Of a stretch of 64,000 bases of DNA, positions 21,420 through 31,979 are shown piece by piece. The stretch's first letter is position 1. Each line of letters begins with the position of its first letter. A program made the translations under genes and the position numbers. This DNA is from Sclerotinia nivalis (Eukaryota > Ascomycota > Leotiomycetes > Helotiales > Sclerotiniaceae). The notes under the pieces are model-generated. The model was given only the letters and a program-made list of their open reading frames with translations, did not search any database and was not told the DNA's origin. The stretch spans positions 3,410,001-3,474,000 of the forward strand of contig JAPEIS010000002.1 in the NCBI GenBank assembly GCA_029531795.1, in the 5' to 3' direction.

Positions 21420-22140
21420 CCGTCAGTAATTCACGAAATCTGCCCCCTACCATTATGTAACATTCTTAACAGACAGACCGCAGTCTTGAGAGGTGCTGCG
21501 ATTCGGGGATTGGAAAAGGTTGCACCTCGTCTCAAGTACGCTCGCACTCATTATGGGTTCCAAATTTGTTTACCATTTCGAGAGGGTGAAGACAGGAAGG
21601 AATATGCATTTATCGACAAATTCGACAACAATAAATACAGTGCAGGTCGGATACGGTGGTGTATTTCTAAAGTGAAGCGTTCCCCTAATCAGCATTTCCT
21701 GGACCTCTCTAATGCTATCGGGGCGATCCTATCATTCAAGGGACACAATGTTCAGAAAACTGCTTCCTCACATATACCCCGGGAAAAGACAAACACTTTA
21801 AGATCGGACTCTACTCTTGCGGAACGGATACCCAGCTTGAAAGAATAGATGACCCTGGTAAGTTGCTGTCTCACCCGGGATGTGACTATCAGCAAACTCT
21901 ATGATACTAATAGATTAAGGCGTTGAGCTAGTCGGCCAGATCTGCTCTGTGATTCCTGCGGACTTCAATTACGGCGTTAATAGCGAGTCAAAGTATAACC
22001 CTCGTCTGAAAGAGATGGTTCATCAGTTCCACCTCCAGGTTCACACTATCTTTGGTGATAGAGGGGCAAATCTGAAATTCAGGATAGCTGTTGGCGGGAG
22101 GCTCATATCGGATGCTACAATCGATTTTCCAAAGTACTAA
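21420..22140 (+). pseudogene. HSPA12-like Hsp70 family protein, C-terminal remnant
   Basis: After a probable 3' splice site at 21471 the frame reads TAVLRGAAIRGLEKVAPRLK then YARTHYGF. This matches the end of the ATPase domain of fungal HSPA12-type Hsp70 relatives (A-V-x-RGAA-x-RGL, R-x-HYGF). It continues through FIDKFDNNKYSAGRIRWCISK and an SFKGH motif. Near 21762 the reading must shift frame to continue TYTPGKDKHFKIGLYSCG and TQLERIDDPG. An intron (GTAAGT at 21857 to AG at 21920) leads to a last exon with VIPADFNYGV, IFGDRGANLKF and DATIDFPKY, the usual C-terminus. The N-terminal ATPase lobes are missing, and the start overlaps the antisense pseudogene. Truncation plus frameshift make it non-functional. 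Confidence 0.7.
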
Positions 22141-22778
22141 TATGCTGGTACTAATTTTCGTCTCATTACGGACATGGGTAGTTAGATATTGATTGATGTG
22201 AGCAGTGGTTTCAGGTAGTCTTTTGGTATTGGGGGGAAGGGAAGCAATTGGAAGCGAGTTGGGTGCGATTCTGAAGGGAAAATACACACTCATACTCTGA
22301 GTTTCAATGGATTTTATGCGTTACTTAGCTTGCAATGTGCATCTACTTGTGTCCATAACTGGAAAATTTGGCGACAACCAGCACGAGGATTGATAGATGG
22401 GCTTATCATGAAATGTTATTCTCGCTTATAACCCTAATTAGATTTACCAAACCTTTTACTGACTGACCTTTCCTTGTTCTCCCAAAACAGACTGCTTGTG
22501 GGGGAATTGCATTTGCAGCTCTTGCCAAACGGTCTATAATTCCTAACAGTGCAATAGTAAATGGAGATAAAAAAGAGGAATGGTAAGAAATGATAAAGTC
22601 CGATGGTTGCGGATGGGTGTGGCAGACTCAAAATATATGGAGCCAGAATGAAAGCATTGTATGAAGAATCAACCAAATGTTTCGAAGCTGTTGGCATATC
22701 ATTTTTAGACCAATATTATAGGTATTAAATAGTTTCGGCCTTTTCAAATGGTTATTCGAGATTCCAATATCACGGGCT
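22141..22778. other. Intergenic between convergent genes
   Basis: No gene was seen. This is probably 3' flanking sequence of the Hsp70 remnant and of the WW-FF gene. Confidence 0.45.
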
Positions 22779-24517
22779 CTACTTCTCTACATCCCCTTCG
22801 TTTAAATGTCCCATGAGACCTCTTTTGGACACATTCATAGCACGATGGATTTCCGCCTCTTCATCCCTTAGCCTCCCCTTTCCAAACTCCAAAGCCTTTT
22901 GCTGTTTCCGTCTCTCTTCTGCCACTCTTCTCTCTCTTTCCTCGAGTGCTTTTTGTCTTCTTTCTTTTTCTAGTCTTTGCTTGGCCGCTTCCTCGTTTTC
23001 TTCTACCGCGGCGGACTCAGGGGGAGGCAGTAGAGTGGTGATGAAAGCTTCGATCAAAGGATCCCTAACGGATGCCTCGAGAGAAATGTATCGAATATCT
23101 CCAAGTATCTTTGGAGGTAAATGCGTGATAAGAGTCGCGTTATTCAAGGTGGACAGGGATTGAGACTTAAGAAGCGTGGAAAGATCCGATTTCAACGTCG
23201 ATTGTGGAAGTTTCAGTCGATTGATATGTTCTCTGTACATCTTTTCCCGGTCTTTATCTAACAAGGATGCGTCTCGCATTTCCGCTTCCTTTTTGTATTT
23301 CCGTTTGAATTCTGGCCAATAAAGTTTGGGCGTTGCGTGTTTTTGTAAGAAGGTCAAGTAAGGAATCTTGGGATCCTTCTTCTCTTCTTTGGCGCGTAAT
23401 TCTCGAAGTTGTGTAATCTTTTCCTTCGACCAGTCGTCCCATACGTCGCGCCGCGATTTCATGTTCGTAAGAGCCGTGTAACGTGTATCCTCCACGATTT
23501 TCCCCTCTTCAATCAATTTCTCCCATGGCCAATAGGGATTTATACTAAAGTCGTTGAGCAAATCCTTGAAGAGGGCCGCCGAATCTTCAAACGTCAATTC
23601 CAATCCCTCTGCACCTGGTTCCCATTCATCCATATTGCCATCATCATATTCGCCCGGATCTAGTCCATATTCTTGTCCCATGGCTGCAAGTTGGTATGCG
23701 ATATCGTCCTCATTGAACTCCACCGGGTCATCATGATCGAGTTCTTCGGTTCGTTGACGTTTCGATGGATTTTCCAGGCCGTCTTCTTCTTCATCATCCG
23801 TAACCTCTACTTCTTCATATTCGGAACTATCTTCTCCATCGCGAACCAGAGCCTCGGCAGCAGTCTTCATCATACCTGGCATTTGCGCAGGACCAGAAAT
23901 TTCGGAAATTCCTTCAGCATTTCTCTCCTTCAAGAGTGCATCTGCTTTTTCCTTGATTCTTAATTGATCAAGCTTCAGGATTCCATCCTTGAGCTTATCT
24001 GGTATTCGCCAAAAACTTTGGTTCTTCTCAGCATTGTAGACAAATCTTCTTCCATACCTGGTGTGTACAAGAACCCAAGGTTCACATCCGGGAATAGGAA
24101 AACGCGACTTCGGCTTGTCATTTGGCTGTGGTCGACTTTCCCGCACACGATCATGACCGCCTCTACCTCCTCGGTGCCCCTGAAAATCACCTCTGCCACC
24201 TTGGGTCTGCCCTTGATCTCGAGGAGCAAATTTGTTGAAATTCGTTCCAGCACTTGGTATTGAATTTTCAACAGATTGGTATTGGAGGAAGCTTTGGGTC
24301 GGATCTGGAGCCGGTGGATGAGGCACTACTATTGGTGCCGGTCGCGTATACGTAGATTGTTTAGTTCCGGCATTGTAGTAGTAAGAATGACCTTTACATA
24401 TTAGCTATGCTATAGTAGGCATCTGAAGGAATACTTCTTACCTGTGGGTGCTTTATGTTCAGTCCATCCTGGTGGTAAAGGAGGAGGAAGGGTTGGCTTG
24501 TGGGTTGATTTTAACAT
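22779..24517 (-). CDS. WW-FF domain pre-mRNA splicing factor (URN1/Dre4-like)
   Basis: Two exons, 24517-24442 and 24391-22779, separated by a 50-nt intron (GTAAGA...AAAG), give 562 residues. Exon 1 is needed because the first WW domain spans the junction: LPPGWTEHKAPTG, then HSYYYNAGTKQSTYTRP at about residues 14-45. A second WW-like segment (EPWVLVHTRYGRRFVYN, then SFWRIP) lies near 130-160, after an RGG-rich linker. An acidic region follows. An FF domain at about 294-355 (FKDLLNDFSINPYWPWEK ... RRDVWDDW) is followed by a second FF-like block and a charged C-terminal helix. This order matches fungal URN1/Dre4 and resembles TCERG1/Prp40 proteins, which link RNA polymerase II and the spliceosome. 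Start choice: the first ATG that completes the WW domain. It diverges from the proteasome gene with a 477-bp intergenic region. Confidence 0.85.
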
Positions 24518-24994
24518 TTCTTTGGCACAACACTAGTATGTGATCGTACAAGTCGTCAAATAATACCGTTGAGGTGTATATCTTCAATTTTCATCGTTGT
24601 AGAATCAGCATTCCGCTCAGTGCATTTAAGGTTCAAAAGCTGGGTGAGGCTACAACACGAGGTTGCAATGTGAGGCTGTGGCACGAGGCTGTAAGGCCAA
24701 TAATAAGTTAACAGAGTAAGAGATTCCGGTGCTAAGCTCCGCACTAGCTACGCGTGGTTCGGGTCGTGCCTGGAGCTCCAATATGAAAGTTGGTTGAAGT
24801 TGAGCTTGGAGATACGATAACAATACAGCAGATATAACATCGCTGCCAACGAAAAGAAGTTAATAAATTTGACTTCAATTATTTCAGAATCATATTGAGG
24901 CATATTGAACTAAAGATTGAGAGCATTCATCTCTCGTCTTCATTTTCTTGATACCCTCTCTCCCAACTAAATACCTTTTTCGATAATCGCAATC
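24518..24994. promoter_or_regulatory. Divergent promoter region of the URN1-like and PRE9 genes
   Basis: This 477-bp region separates two head-to-head genes. I looked for the proteasome-associated control element (GGTGGCAAA or its complement) and did not see an exact copy. No other gene is supported here. Use as a shared promoter is inferred from gene orientation only. Confidence 0.5.
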
Positions 24995-25924
24995 ATGTCT
25001 AGAAGATACGATTCAAGAGTAAGCTCCCATTAACCAATAGTCCCTAGGAATCCAGCTAATTTTTATGAAGACCACTATCTTCTCCCCAGAAGGACGTCTT
25101 TACCAAGTCGAATATGCTCTTGAAGCTATCTCTCATGCAGGAACAGCATTAGGAATTCTGGCAAAGGATGGGATTGTATTGGCCGCAGAAAGAAAGGTTA
25201 CTAGCAAGCTGTTGGAGCAAGATACTTCGGCCGAGAAGCTCTACATTTTGAACGAGTATGTCAGGTAGTTGTTGGATTCTCATAGTAAAATCTACTAACA
25301 CATTACATTTCAGTAACATGATTTGCGCAGTAGCAGGTATGACAGCTGATGCCAACATCCTCATCAACTATGCTCGCCAAGCCGCTCAACGATACCTCCT
25401 TACCTACAATGAAGACATTCCTTGCGAACAGCTCGTACGTCGATTATGCGATTTGAAGCAAGGGTATACTCAACATGGTGGTCTTCGTCCCTTTGGTGTT
25501 TCGTTCATCTATGCAGGTTACGATCCACAGAGAGAGTTCCAACTTTACCAAAGTAATCCCAGTGGTAATTATGGAGGATGGAAGGCTACGAGTGTTGGTG
25601 CAAACAATGCTAGTGCGCAGAGTTTGTTGAAGCAGGATTACAAGGAGGACTGTGATCTAAAGGAGGCTTGTGGAATGGCGGTCAAGGTGTTGAGCAAAAC
25701 TATGGATTCTACGAAGTTGAGCAGTGAGAAGAGTATGTGGTTTTGAGTGAATTTTGAAGGACCTTGCTAACGTTTTGACAGTTGAGTTTGCGACAGTAGG
25801 AAAGAACAAGGATGGCACAATTTACCACCACCTCTGGGGTGCGGATGAGATTACGACTTTATTGAAGGAACATGATTTGGCTAGAGATGAGACCGGAGCA
25901 GACGGAGATCGAATAACCAGTTAG
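24995..25924 (+). CDS. PRE9: 20S proteasome alpha subunit (yeast alpha3 Pre9 / human PSMA4)
   Basis: Four exons: 24995-25018, 25071-25255, 25314-25732 and 25782-25924. Each junction has GT...AG and keeps frame. The first exon encodes only MSRRYDSR. The protein begins with the alpha-subunit signature ([20 protein letters not shown]). It then has [14 protein letters not shown], the KVTSKLLEQ block, and [17 protein letters not shown], then [14 protein letters not shown], typical of the alpha type of the Ntn-hydrolase fold. Alpha subunits lack the catalytic N-terminal Thr and form the outer gating rings of the 20S core. [16 protein letters not shown] and the [10 protein letters not shown] region point to the Pre9/PSMA4 class, which is known as the alpha subunit dispensable in yeast. 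Length, about 256 residues, is normal. Confidence 0.95.
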
Positions 25925-26021
25925 ATATTTCCCAATGGTCTAAAGTACAGACTATGTAACAATAATGAACACTTCATCAGCAAACAGCAAACAGCAAATG
26001 CCACATCTATGAACTCCAAGA

Positions 26022-28061
26022 TTATTTCTTGTAACCTTTGATATCGGTGACCTTCCCTTTACCGTTACTGGTGTATAATCCCTCCAGCTTTTTCCTGTAT
26101 TCGTGCAACTTATTAAGCTCCAACTGTAATCTTTGATCCGCTGAGGCGTCGTCAGGTGCATTCGCAAAATTTGCTTTTTTATTTCTTGCCATTTTCTGAT
26201 AGTTCTTGATACCTTTACTCTCCAGGGCCTTTTCCAAAATGTTAATATTGCCTCTTACTTTTGATTCGTTATCCTTTTTATCCTTGTTGGTTTTTCCAGA
26301 ATTGTCATTTTTATTATTATTGTTGTTATTATTCCTCTTATTAGTGTTATCGTATGTCGATTTAGGAATAATTTGATCTCCATATGGCTGATATGCAGGA
26401 AGCGGCGGTAACATCTTCCCTGGATATGCAGGTGGAGGCGCAATCTCAGATGGTCGTGTTAATTCCGCTTCACAAGCTACCTGTACGCCGTGTGCGTGAC
26501 TCATCTCATTAGACATATATCGGGCCATTTCTGGGTCATCCCGAGGGATTAGGTGCCAGTAGTTATTCGTCGTTTGGATAAGTTGGATCAAACGGATGCT
26601 CAAATACTCCATTTCAATACGCGAAAGCATCAAAGCTAATAAATCGAAACTCTTCTTGGGTAAGAAGGAGCTGTTGTCTCGTTCGTGCTGTTCGGGCCAT
26701 GACGGGGGTACTTGACGAAACATTATGATTCTTTGGGTGAGATTGTTGATCGAGGCTTGTAGGTCTCGGTAGATTGGATAGCGTCGATCAATGCGTTCCT
26801 CGAGATCGGTCTTGTATGCAGCATCGGTAGCTGGTTCAATGTATTGTCGTACGAGTTTCAATTCCGTCTGTGCCATAAGTCCTCGTCCTTCAACGGCCTT
26901 CATGGCTTCGTGCACATGTATTGCTCGTCCGTGGTCGTCATCGTATGGTCCATTCCAATATTCCTGACTGCCTGGTACATTTTTCTCGCGAATATATAAG
27001 TAGAGTTGCCACACTCGTTCCAGGAATCGTCGAACTTCGTTCCGAACAAGCTGTGCACACAACTCCCATTTGTTCGAATAGGTTATGTTCTCGGAATCAA
27101 TACGAATAGATGCGGGTTCCCATATTGGTAGCTCCATCTGTCCATCCATTATTATTATCGTGAGGTTTCGCTCCGAATTGAAAAGCCCAAGATAGATACC
27201 CCATATAATTTCCTTGAATGACTTGAAATCGATAGGTGGCGCTACATTGACAGCTCCAATCGCAGCGGTGAAATTCCCAGGTACAACCCCCACACCAGGC
27301 ATATTTCCTTGCCACACACCCCTCAGTTGCTCACCCATCTCGTTGATCACTCTTGCTCCCTCTCGGTTTCGCTGCTGTAAAAACATGACATAATCACTAC
27401 TAACATCCTTCTGCTGAATTTCCGTCTGTAATGCTTTGATCATTTGCACGGATGCTACAATATATCCTTGGATAGTGAGGAGATCCCTTTCCTTGAGATG
27501 GACACCGATTTCCCGGGCAGCAGCTTCAGCAAGTTGCCAGAGCTTATACAAATCTGAACGTACAGCTTCAATTTCTTCTCGAGGAATACCACTTCGCTCT
27601 CTCTCCTCTCGGAATAATAATTCTCGACGCACTACATTCAAGAATTCCTCAAGCGTTACGTTTTTGTTAAGCACTACTTTATGCCCTGGACCGGCCCGGG
27701 CACCCTCGAGATCGGCAGCACAGCTTTGTATCTGTCGCTGCATATCCAGTAGTCGGTTAAAATGTCTATCCCTCTCGTCTCGATACTGAGTCTCTTGCGC
27801 AATTCGAGATCTTGTCCTGGCCTGTGCAGATTTCAGTTCTTCTTGCAAATGCGACATCTCTTCCTGTGGATTGAAGTTGACCTCTCCCCGTACCCTATCT
27901 AACTCTCTTTCAAGACGGACTACTCGGTCAGAAATCCAATTGGACCAACATGGACAATGAGGACGTGTTTCGGGATGGGCGTGGTTTTGGTGTTGACAGT
28001 GATTGCTGGCCTCATATTCTTGCCATATTCGTCTGCCATCGATTGTGTCTGGGGGAAGCAT
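26022..28061 (-). CDS. Hypothetical coiled-coil protein, 679 residues
   Basis: Intron-free frame from ATG at 28061 to 26022. The N-terminus carries a Cys/His-rich patch (NHCQHQNHAHPETRPHCPCW), followed by a long predicted coiled coil at about residues 45-130 (ERELDRVRGEVNF, EEMSHLQEELKSAQARTRSR). The middle is globular with several W/Y-rich segments. Near 555-570 is a proline-rich piece (PPPAYPGKMLPPLPAY), then an Asn-rich low-complexity run (KRNNNNNNNKNDN) and a lysine-rich tail ending GKGKVTDIKGYKK. I do not recognise the family. It converges with the proteasome gene, the stops being 97 bp apart. A scaffold-like role is only a guess from the coiled coil. Confidence 0.8.
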   Translation of the reverse strand: MLPPDTIDGRRIWQEYEASNHCQHQNHAHPETRPHCPCWSNWISDRVVRLERELDRVRGEVNFNPQEEMSHLQEELKSAQARTRSRIAQETQYRDERDRHFNRLLDMQRQIQSCAADLEGARAGPGHKVVLNKNVTLEEFLNVVRRELLFREERERSGIPREEIEAVRSDLYKLWQLAEAAAREIGVHLKERDLLTIQGYIVASVQMIKALQTEIQQKDVSSDYVMFLQQRNREGARVINEMGEQLRGVWQGNMPGVGVVPGNFTAAIGAVNVAPPIDFKSFKEIIWGIYLGLFNSERNLTIIIMDGQMELPIWEPASIRIDSENITYSNKWELCAQLVRNEVRRFLERVWQLYLYIREKNVPGSQEYWNGPYDDDHGRAIHVHEAMKAVEGRGLMAQTELKLVRQYIEPATDAAYKTDLEERIDRRYPIYRDLQASINNLTQRIIMFRQVPPSWPEQHERDNSSFLPKKSFDLLALMLSRIEMEYLSIRLIQLIQTTNNYWHLIPRDDPEMARYMSNEMSHAHGVQVACEAELTRPSEIAPPPAYPGKMLPPLPAYQPYGDQIIPKSTYDNTNKRNNNNNNNKNDNSGKTNKDKKDNESKVRGNINILEKALESKGIKNYQKMARNKKANFANAPDDASADQRLQLELNKLHEYRKKLEGLYTSNGKGKVTDIKGYKK

Positions 28062-28962
28062 AGTGGCGTCTAGATCGGCGATGGAATATGTGATTTTCGG
28101 TGTATTGCCTTAATTTAAAACAAGGATAGGTAATGGATGCATGAAGGGTGAAGAATGTTCAGTAACTCGGTAGGAGATGGAGAAGTAAAGGAAAGGAAAA
28201 AAGGCTGAAAAACGTTTCAATAAAGAAATTTCAGAAATTCTAATGACCAGATCATAGATAAGTACAAAGGAATTGTTAAAAAGGTTTGATACCAAAACCG
28301 GCAGTCTATTTTCCGATGACAAAGGAGAACACGTATAAATACAGAATAAGCGTAGGAACTGGAGTACCTTCAGAATAATTTCCTGAACATATTTAGTAGT
28401 ATTGGAAATCATGAGGCCGCGTCCCATTCCATCATCTGAACACTAATAAGACTCTTCACGATGACGATACATACTGGTTGATAAACCTCATTTCGAGGTG
28501 AGATATAATACAATGGACGTGCCTGGCCCTGCCAATCGCCACCAAGGTACCTTCTCACCAATGCAACTCCTTTCAGAGCCCAAGATTCGAACTCTTTGGA
28601 GGCGGTAGTAAATGTAACAGAGCGACAGCGACCCATCATAACGTAAAGCATTCCAGCCCGGAGCGCCTTGATCATCGACCCAAGGCTCGCTCCTCTTACT
28701 GTCATGAGTGGAAAAACTGAAGCTCCTGTGATGATATAATTGGAATAGCACTGTTAGGTGACTATTGCGATCCTCCACTCGAACTCAGTTCGAGATAACC
28801 CACTAAATGGGTGAGTGGAGTCGGTATTCGAGGTTGTTCTGAGGTATCGCAAAAGTATTCTGTGCAGAATGAATTGTGAAACTCCCATGGCTTAACGAAG
28901 GCCAGAAGACAGGTGGTGAATAGAGGCTGTTTATAAATTCCTCATGTTGAACACAGATCTTA
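28062..28962. other. Intergenic, overlapping short frames only
   Basis: Several minus-strand frames of about 90-105 codons overlap each other between 28110 and 28780. None has a convincing protein pattern or splice structure. I call no gene. The right part is the likely promoter of the gene at 26022-28061. Confidence 0.4.
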
Positions 28963-29838
28963 TCAAACTGTATCAAACAGGGGACGATTTTGGTAGTCAT
29001 CCAAACAATCCTTGAATGGATAATACTTGATGATCGTTTCTTTGTGCTCTTCTGTAACGGGTTTGATCTTGAAGTGCATCAGCTTGAAGCCATTAACTCG
29101 AGCTGGACCAATCGTTTCCAAGCGGACCCTAATATCCTCTAGATCATTTAGAATGTCACTTGGAACTCCTCTTGTTGGAAATGAAAAAAGCTTTGATGGC
29201 CTTTCCGGTAAGTTCGACCAAGTACGCAACCATCCTTCAGGCTTCTGTCCAATGATTTTACTCGGGGGAAATTCTTTTTCGATCTTGCGAAGTAAAGACC
29301 TTTTGAGTTTAACGAATGACTGGGAGGTTATGGGAATATATGCACTGCTCCTTTTTCTTTCGACGTTTATCCTAACCGTTTCGGTTTCTGCGTGAATATT
29401 GTATTCTGGTTCGGCTTCAGAAGGATCCATCGCGAAACTAGATTGCTCATCCGCAAGCTCCTTCAAAACCCAATCCAGACGAAAAGCATATTTATTGGGA
29501 ATTCTTTCTCGAATGATAGGCTCAAATCGCGGGTTGAATATATGTCTCCTCGCGAGAAACCCGATTTTCTCATCGGCAAGAACTTTCCGCGTCCATGTTT
29601 CGTCGAAATATGCAGCTATAAGCAAGTGATGCTGACTTACAGGTTTAACCCGTTCCCAAGGAGCTGGTACGCGGTGCGCACCCTGAAATTTAAGACCCAG
29701 TCGTGGTTTAAATATTGCCCGTGATGAATACTGAGCCATCCCTGAGACTATCCTTTGTGCCATCTTGAAAAAATTCTGTAATGTAATGGGATGAAGGATC
29801 CTATGAGCGCGTTGAGGTTGATGTTTGGAGGTTGTCAA
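28963..29838 (-). CDS. Hypothetical protein, about 265-291 residues
   Basis: Intron-free frame ending at 28963. The first ATG is at 29838. A second, at 29763 (MAQRIVSGMAQYSS), gives an N-terminus rich in Arg/Ser with few acidic residues, which could be a mitochondrial presequence. The first ATG also gives a basic start (MTTSKHQPQRAHR). The body is basic and polar (LKRSLLRKIEKEFPPSK, RTWSNLPERPSKLF) and ends YQNRPLFDTV. No known domain is recognised. The even composition and length support a real gene. The N-terminus is the uncertain part. Confidence 0.6.
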   Translation of the reverse strand: MTTSKHQPQRAHRILHPITLQNFFKMAQRIVSGMAQYSSRAIFKPRLGLKFQGAHRVPAPWERVKPVSQHHLLIAAYFDETWTRKVLADEKIGFLARRHIFNPRFEPIIRERIPNKYAFRLDWVLKELADEQSSFAMDPSEAEPEYNIHAETETVRINVERKRSSAYIPITSQSFVKLKRSLLRKIEKEFPPSKIIGQKPEGWLRTWSNLPERPSKLFSFPTRGVPSDILNDLEDIRVRLETIGPARVNGFKLMHFKIKPVTEEHKETIIKYYPFKDCLDDYQNRPLFDTV

Positions 29839-31016
29839 TGAAAAATGAATTTGTTATTCTCACGTGATCAGGTTAATTCGTGAGTGACCGACCTTAAAAC
29901 TATTCCCAGTCGATGTACGGAGTATGGAAGCGAATATAAGGCCTTACAGGATATTAACACTATGAGAGGCCTGTAATCTTATGCCTTACAGGGTATCTAA
30001 CACTCGGAGAAGCCTGTAATCTTATACCCGAACTACCCAATCAGGGCTAAACGAGCCTATAAGATTTAATTAGTAGGTGACAAATTCATTTAATTCGAAG
30101 CTTAATCGAATGAAATTACAGGAATAAATACTTCTAAGCTTTAATTCAGTATTGATTCTTAGGGGTCAATTTGATAAGCTAAATTACAATGTGTTATAGT
30201 GCTAACGCCCTGTAGACCCTGTAAGTCTCACTTCACTAGGTACTGTGGAGGCACTATAAATATCTCCTTCAGTACCTAGCTAGCTTTCCAGTACTATTCC
30301 TTTCCCACTTAATGCCCTTCAACAGGGTATTTTGGCAGAATGGTTAGATAGAACGCTTTTCAACATGTTTCTTTCTTCCATTGCCTCGATCTAAGCCCGA
30401 TCCAGTAAGGATCGGCATCATCCGATTCAACAATCGGTATTTTCCAAGCCTAATTCGCTGGCTTACCTCATCATTTTCGCCACTTTCCAATCAATTGAAT
30501 TTCCGCCAACTTGCTTATTTTCGATACTAGACCTAATTCAGACACTGAGGTGTGAAGACTACTCGCTCATCATCCGTGTTCCCTTACTGAGCTAGGCTGT
30601 TTGTGGATTAGAAATTAAGGGAAAGAATTTGTGTGATTGGAGGATTACAAGGGGTTGGATTTTTCGGTTTGAACTAAGCTCTTTGTAGATCATCTCAAAT
30701 GGATGAGGAGATTATAATCATATGTAATATTCAATTCATTTCTTCTTCGAATTGCTAATTAGAATAGTACATTGGAATTGTGATACCGCAGGATCAGGGA
30801 CCCGGGCTAGTTAGTCCGATTTAGGAAAGGCAGGGATAATCGGACCAATTAGACTTTGTACTGTAATACCTTAGCTTAGCACGCCGCATATACCCTTCGG
30901 GAGGTCAGCGCTCATGTGACTGAGTGTCACATGATTTGCGCTACGGCGCAAACCAAATTCACTTCACTTCCTTTCCCACTTAATGATAATCCATCAGTCA
31001 GTGTATGTAGTAGTGA
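29839..31016. other. Intergenic, transposon-flanking DNA
   Basis: No gene was seen. It includes a two-unit tandem repeat at 29941-30025 and becomes AT-rich towards the transposon at 31019. TTTCCCACTTAATG occurs twice (near 30303 and 30972), hinting at degraded repeats. Confidence 0.4.
29941..30025. repeat. Two-unit tandem repeat, ~42 bp
   Basis: Units 29941-29982 and 29983-30025 both begin GCCTTACAGG and end GCCTGTAATCTTAT. They differ by a few substitutions and one extra base in the middle. Confidence 0.8.
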
Positions 31017-31018
31017 TA

Positions 31019-31083
31019 ACGTGGTTTATCACCGAGCGGTTCATATCACCGAGTGGGTCACTTTCACCTCAATTTACCATTTT
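31019..31083 (+). repeat. Left TIR of the pogo-like transposon
   Basis: Begins ACGTGGTTTATCACCGAG and matches the reverse complement of 39735-39799 with about three mismatches. It contains two direct sub-repeats of the type ATCACCGAGYGG spaced about 18 bp apart, plausible transposase-binding sites. Confidence 0.9.
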
Positions 31084-31287
31084 AAACTCATATTATTCAA
31101 CAATAATTGAATCAATTGATTGAAACTATCAAGAATCTAATAATCTAGGATCTATTATATTGATTTGACAAGTTTTTGAATTATAATCTGTCTTTTCATA
31201 TTTACTACAGTATCTATTAGTAGATGCTTCTCTATTAGAATTCCCTTTATTTTGATACTCGTTGTATTGAATCTGAATATCAATTTC

Positions 31288-31500
31288 TTACTGAGATAAT
31301 ATATCTATAGCTTTTTGTTCAGTAAGTACTTTTCCATTATATAATTGAATCTTTTTTGTGTATCGATATTTATTTAATGTTTCATTTGCTTTCCGAAGTG
31401 TACGGTTTTCTGTATTTAAAAATATATTTTCATGTGCTAATCTCTTTGTGTTTTTAGTTAAAGCTAGTATAGTTTCGAATATAAGTGTAAGGGAGCTTAA
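31288..31500 (-). pseudogene. Transposase C-terminal fragment (pogo-like)
   Basis: The frame reads TKRLAHENIFLNTENRTLRK, then ANETLNKYRYTKK and GKVLTEQKAIDILSQ, then stop. This is the usual charged C-terminus of fungal pogo/Fot transposases (ANE-L-K-RR-KK-R, then a G-LT-EE motif). It is the continuation of the transposase at 38704-39701, separated from it by the gypsy insertion. Confidence 0.75.
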
Positions 31501-31916
31501 TGTTACGATCACAGATCTTACAGTAACCGATCGTGTGAATACACGTTATGATTTGATCGAATTAGTATGAGATTAAGGTGGTTGTAGGAATAAACGAGTA
31601 CAGACCATGTCAGTATCAGATCATGTGATGGAGTATTGGAGCTTCGAAGGCTCCCGACGCTCTTGGAGCATTGGAGCTTCGAGGGCTCCTAGGGCTTCCA
31701 AGTATGAAGGTTTATATAAGCAGGATAGATTCCTTTATTTGTAGAGCTTTGTGTTCAAGAATAATCATTAGTTTAAATACTATAGTTATTATATAATACA
31801 ATCGTTATATCTTTATTCTTATTAAGCCCTTGTTTGATCTTTAGTAGAAATCATTATAGTTTTTTTATAAGTCTTTTGATTACTTTTTAGTGATAAAGGA
31901 TTGTAGCGGTGTAATA
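31501..31916 (+). repeat. 5' LTR of the gypsy element
   Basis: 416 bp, TGTTACGATC...GTAATA, where the last bases derive from GTAACA by one transition. It holds two units of a GC-richer tandem repeat (GGAGCTTCGA-GGCTCC) and a TATATAA box at 31713-31719. Confidence 0.9.
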
Positions 31917-31979
31917 CTTTGAGTACTCTTATTAGTTCAAATATTGATTTGGTATATCTCACTTCGTTATGTCTTTGTA

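Noticed and set aside
22813..24263. Several plus-strand frames opposite the URN1-like gene
   Set aside because: They are composition shadows of a charged coding sequence (Ser/Phe-rich), with no domain signals.
26310..26340. Asn-codon run as a possible frameshift site
   Set aside because: It keeps frame and is a normal Asn-rich low-complexity tract of the coiled-coil protein.
30335..30420. tRNA-like A box (TGGCAGAATGGTTAG) followed by GC-rich bases
   Set aside because: No matching B box (GGTTCRANNCC), and no cloverleaf or acceptor stem could be built, so I do not call a tRNA or tRNA-derived SINE.
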